A stretch of 31,064 bases of DNA from Mesotaenium endlicherianum (lineage: Eukaryota; Streptophyta; Zygnematophyceae; Zygnematales; Mesotaeniaceae), in the NCBI GenBank assembly GCA_009602735.1, contig WELA01003449.1, positions 481,647-512,710 on the forward strand. The letters run 5' to 3'. The notes below the pieces were generated by a model. That model made no database searches and was not told the DNA's origin. It was given only the letters and a program-made list of their open reading frames with translations. How positions within the stretch are numbered: position 1 is the first letter of the stretch; every line of letters starts with the position of its first letter. This document shows, piece by piece, positions 28,671 through 31,064 of the stretch. The translations under genes and the position numbers were made by a program.

Positions 28671-30580
28671 GCTAGTCAATAGACATGCTAGTACACTAAA
28701 TATATATGCGTGTGTGACTAGGTAGACCATGGATCATGACCCCGTGCATTGAATCCGCGCCTAACCCGCTGCTTTTTCAGGAGTAAACATCCCATAGAAT
28801 GCATGTAGGAACCTTCAAAAAGTCCTTTATGGCAAGTTGTAAGAGTTATCATGTATTTTTTGAACCATTTGTCTTTTTGAGTAAAGCAATCCGGCCTCTT
28901 CCAGGCCGCTTTCTAGGCACTTGAAAAACTTCACAATTGATGAGCAAAGTCACAGCTTACTTCCCTTGCGGGGACTACTCTAAAAAGGTCATACCGCTAT
29001 TAGTGTTCTTTAGGGTTGGATACCTCATTAGTTGTTCTTTTACAAGTTTTTTTCTTGAGGTGCACACTTTAATTAGTACAAATTTTTTGATAGGAGCATA
29101 TAAACATTTGCCCCTGTTTTTGGCCACAAGGCCACATGTATTTCAGACCTCATTGCAGTAAAGCCTGCTGACCATACTTGTATTGCCTAACACTGCTGAT
29201 GCACGCCCAACCTCTTCACGCACGACACCACTGCCAACTTGGCCAGCCAACTCATGCCTAATGTACACCGGTTTTAATTTTACCCAACAACCATTGCCGC
29301 CTTCCTTGCTGGCCAATGACTCCACTGGTACCGTCCTGCTCACTAGCCGTGCTCACTAGCCATCCAGGCTCCACTATTGTGCATTTGACTAATAAGTGAT
29401 GGGAACCAGGTACTTGCTCAGGACTATTGTGCATTTCACTACATGCATGGTGGGAGCCAGGTACTTTCTCAGGCTCCAGTACCACTCCCTAACATGGTCA
29501 GCCCTGCCTACACTTAGCCACGCTGTTCCCTAGCCAGGCCCTACTCCCGTCTCAGCCAGTCAACCAATATTCTACCCTACTATGCATTGAATTACACGAC
29601 TCTTAACACGAGACAATGACTCTTATGGCTACTGACAGCCAGTCTCTCAACTATTACACACAACTAAAAGAAAGGACAATCATAGATTGCCTATGAACTC
29701 AAAAGTTTGCCTAAAACTATTGTCTGTATCAAAATTTTGAACTTTGAGTTGACTACCTAACAAGGATGTGGCCACAACAATTCAACTGAGTTTGCAAAAT
29801 TGGGCGCTGTGTTGCATTTATGTCTTTGCTCGTCAGCTTTACTTTCAATTGGAAGCAAGTTGTGCTTTTTGCATATTAGAATACCTCAAGTGCTTAAATT
29901 TGTGGGGGCACGCCAAGACTCGTATAGCAACTTCGTGACAAGTGTAGATTGCGTGCAACAACACGAGGTTGCAACCGCAATCTATCTATTGTTAGAAAAC
30001 ATGCGTACGCGAAGGGATGGGGCAAGAGCAGAGAAGAAGCACCCCTTATCTTCGCTTTCGCGTGTTACAAGCTCCATATGCACCGCTGGGGAGCAGCTTA
30101 TCACGGCACTCGGCCCAAGCAACTCGCACTAGAGTTGGGGCCTTGAGGGCTGTAGGGGCAACGTGCAGCTTGCAGGTGACCAATTTGAAGAACTTCCAAC
30201 ATCATTGGAAGAGGCTACAAATTACTTAGTGTAAGACCTAAAGGCCTAGAACCTCCCCCCCTTGGCGCCTACTGTAAGGAGGTTGTTGCAAGGTCGGCTG
30301 ACATGGCCGACGAGATGCCGTGCACTTTTAGAATGTCGGGTGTGGCGGCCTTGGCCCTCTGCGTCTCCAGCACCACCACCTGTTGGAAGGGCACCACGCA
30401 AGCGGAGAGTGAGCATGCCACCTATCGGAGTTCGCTGTTCATACGCGTCCCGTCTCCCAAGTGATCAGCATAAAATCACATTCATATAAATTTCAATGTC
30501 ATCAGCCTAGGTTTCTTAAAAAAGTGCAGACAGGGTATGAATGTGAGAACAAAGGTCCTGTTGAGGTCTACTTTTGGGGC
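28671..30580. other. Intergenic region, no gene recognised
   Basis: About 1.9 kb, AT-rich at its left and GC-richer toward 30240-30440. It includes a ~50-bp tandem duplication (29373-29472). The open frames at 28937-29161, 29800-30132 and 30262-30489 show no recognisable domain or splice-site context. The rightmost part probably contains the 3' UTR of the minus-strand protease gene. Confidence 0.6.
29373..29472. repeat. Two-copy ~50-bp tandem repeat
   Basis: The copies start ACTATTGTGCATTT at 29373 and 29423, and both continue through GGGA(A/G)CCAGGTACTT(G/T)CTCAGG. They differ by several substitutions. Confidence 0.85.
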
Positions 30581-30958
30581 TTAGGGGTTGAGCGTTAGGA
30601 GTTGGCGGACGACGTGCACGTCCCTCCCCTGGCACTTGTGAACCTCAAGTAACTGGGCATATGGTAGGCCGCGTGTGCACATTGCTGCGAGAGAGTAAGA
30701 GTGCAGGTCAAGAACTACTAGTGCCATGGGTTGGTCGTGCCAAGTCCCAGCAGCACACACACACACACACAGGCACACACACGCACACAGCTGGGAGTCG
30801 TGGCTACAAGCAGCAGGGGAAAGCGCCACTTGGCAAGAGCCAGCCTGCAGTACCTGCTGGTACTCGAGCTCGAATTGGAGAAAGGGCTCCGTACACGTGT
30901 CCACCATGGACACCAGATGCCTCAGGTTTCTGACAGGTGTCCCGTTGAATCCTAGGAG
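30581..30958 (-). CDS. DEG/HtrA-type serine protease, C-terminal part (5' partial)
   Basis: An exon at 30958-30854 begins after an acceptor (GTGCAG) and encodes LLGFNGTPVRNLRHLVSMVD, then CTEPFLQFELEYQQ, the end of the second PDZ-like domain of plant DEG2/DEG9 proteases. The next family block, VVLD..., with a GLP turn and a QLLE end, appears in the same frame from about 30718 to the stop TAA (30583-30581). DEG proteases are ATP-independent oligomeric serine proteases; the catalytic domain lies to the right of the window. A donor CAG|GTACTG exists at 30853, but no in-phase acceptor is seen before VVLD, so the intervening ~135 bp, which hold a (TG)n tract and stay open, could be an intron with an unseen boundary or read-through coding. 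Plastid or nuclear location cannot be told from this part. Confidence 0.68.
   Translation of the reverse strand, partial: LLGFNGTPVRNLRHLVSMVDTCTEPFLQFELEYQQVLQAGSCQVALSPAACSHDSQLCACVCLCVCVCAAGTWHDQPMALVVLDLHSYSLAAMCTRGLPYAQLLEVHKCQGRDVHVVRQLLTLNP
30753..30789. repeat. (CA)n microsatellite inside the DEG gene
   Basis: About 18 CA units with two interruptions on the plus strand, (TG)n on the coding strand, between the two conserved coding blocks of the protease. Confidence 0.9.
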
Positions 30959-30980
30959 CTGCACACCGGGGGGGCGAGGG

Positions 30981-30982
<2 letters not shown>

Positions 30983-31064
<82 letters not shown>
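30983..31064. repeat. (AG)n microsatellite running off the window
   Basis: At least 41 perfect AG units. On the coding strand of the protease gene this is (CT)n ending about 24 bp before the acceptor at 30959, so it serves as that intron's polypyrimidine tract. Confidence 0.93.

Noticed and set aside
28937-30489. Small plus-strand frames (74, 110 and 75 codons)
   Set aside because: No similarity to any family I know and no promoter or splice support; treated as intergenic.

Overview
The window looks like nuclear DNA of a green-lineage eukaryote. Its genes are split by many GT-AG introns, the proton pyrophosphatase is of the plant vacuolar K+-dependent type, and chromodomain Ty3/gypsy retrotransposons are abundant. 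A streptophyte alga such as Chara fits best (large introns, dinucleotide-rich GC-rich introns, dense LTR elements), but that is inference. Runs of N show this is draft assembly.

Left part (1-6059, plus strand): the last eight exons of a DEAH-box RNA helicase of the DHX35 type. The exons are short and GC-rich; the introns of 0.5-0.9 kb are full of (GT)n, (CTTT)n, (GGAGGC)n, (GGCA)n and (GGAC)n repeats. Middle (6775-11263, minus strand): a complete eight-exon gene for a 771-residue vacuolar H+-pyrophosphatase, convergent with the helicase gene. About 2.6 kb of non-coding DNA lies upstream of it.

Right half (13845-28670): a pile-up of retroelements. E1 (13845-20004, minus) is a structurally complete chromovirus with gag, protease-RT-RNaseH-integrase-chromodomain pol, two LTRs of about 750 bp, PBS and PPT. 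A plus-strand chromodomain remnant follows (20351-20605). Next comes an open 555-residue reading frame of unknown function inside element A of a second family, E2, which ends in a 719-bp LTR (22673-23391). That LTR abuts, tail to tail, a truncated minus-strand E2 member, element B (23392-26131), whose broken gag runs straight into the tail of the 555-residue frame with no pol between. A small TRIM-like element (26144-26577) and a decayed E1 relative (27336-28670) follow. Three families share the same variant initiator-tRNA primer site.

Right edge (30581-30958, minus): the C-terminal part of a DEG/HtrA-type serine protease gene that runs off the window, with a (CT)n tract just upstream of its splice acceptor.

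The host genes are ordinary housekeeping functions (RNA processing, vacuolar acidification, proteolysis) and do not form a pathway. The most unusual object is the E2 family: a pol-less LTR family carrying an unrecognised coiled-coil/acidic protein between polypurine-tract repeats. All calls come from reading the sequence and from memory of protein families; no database search was run.
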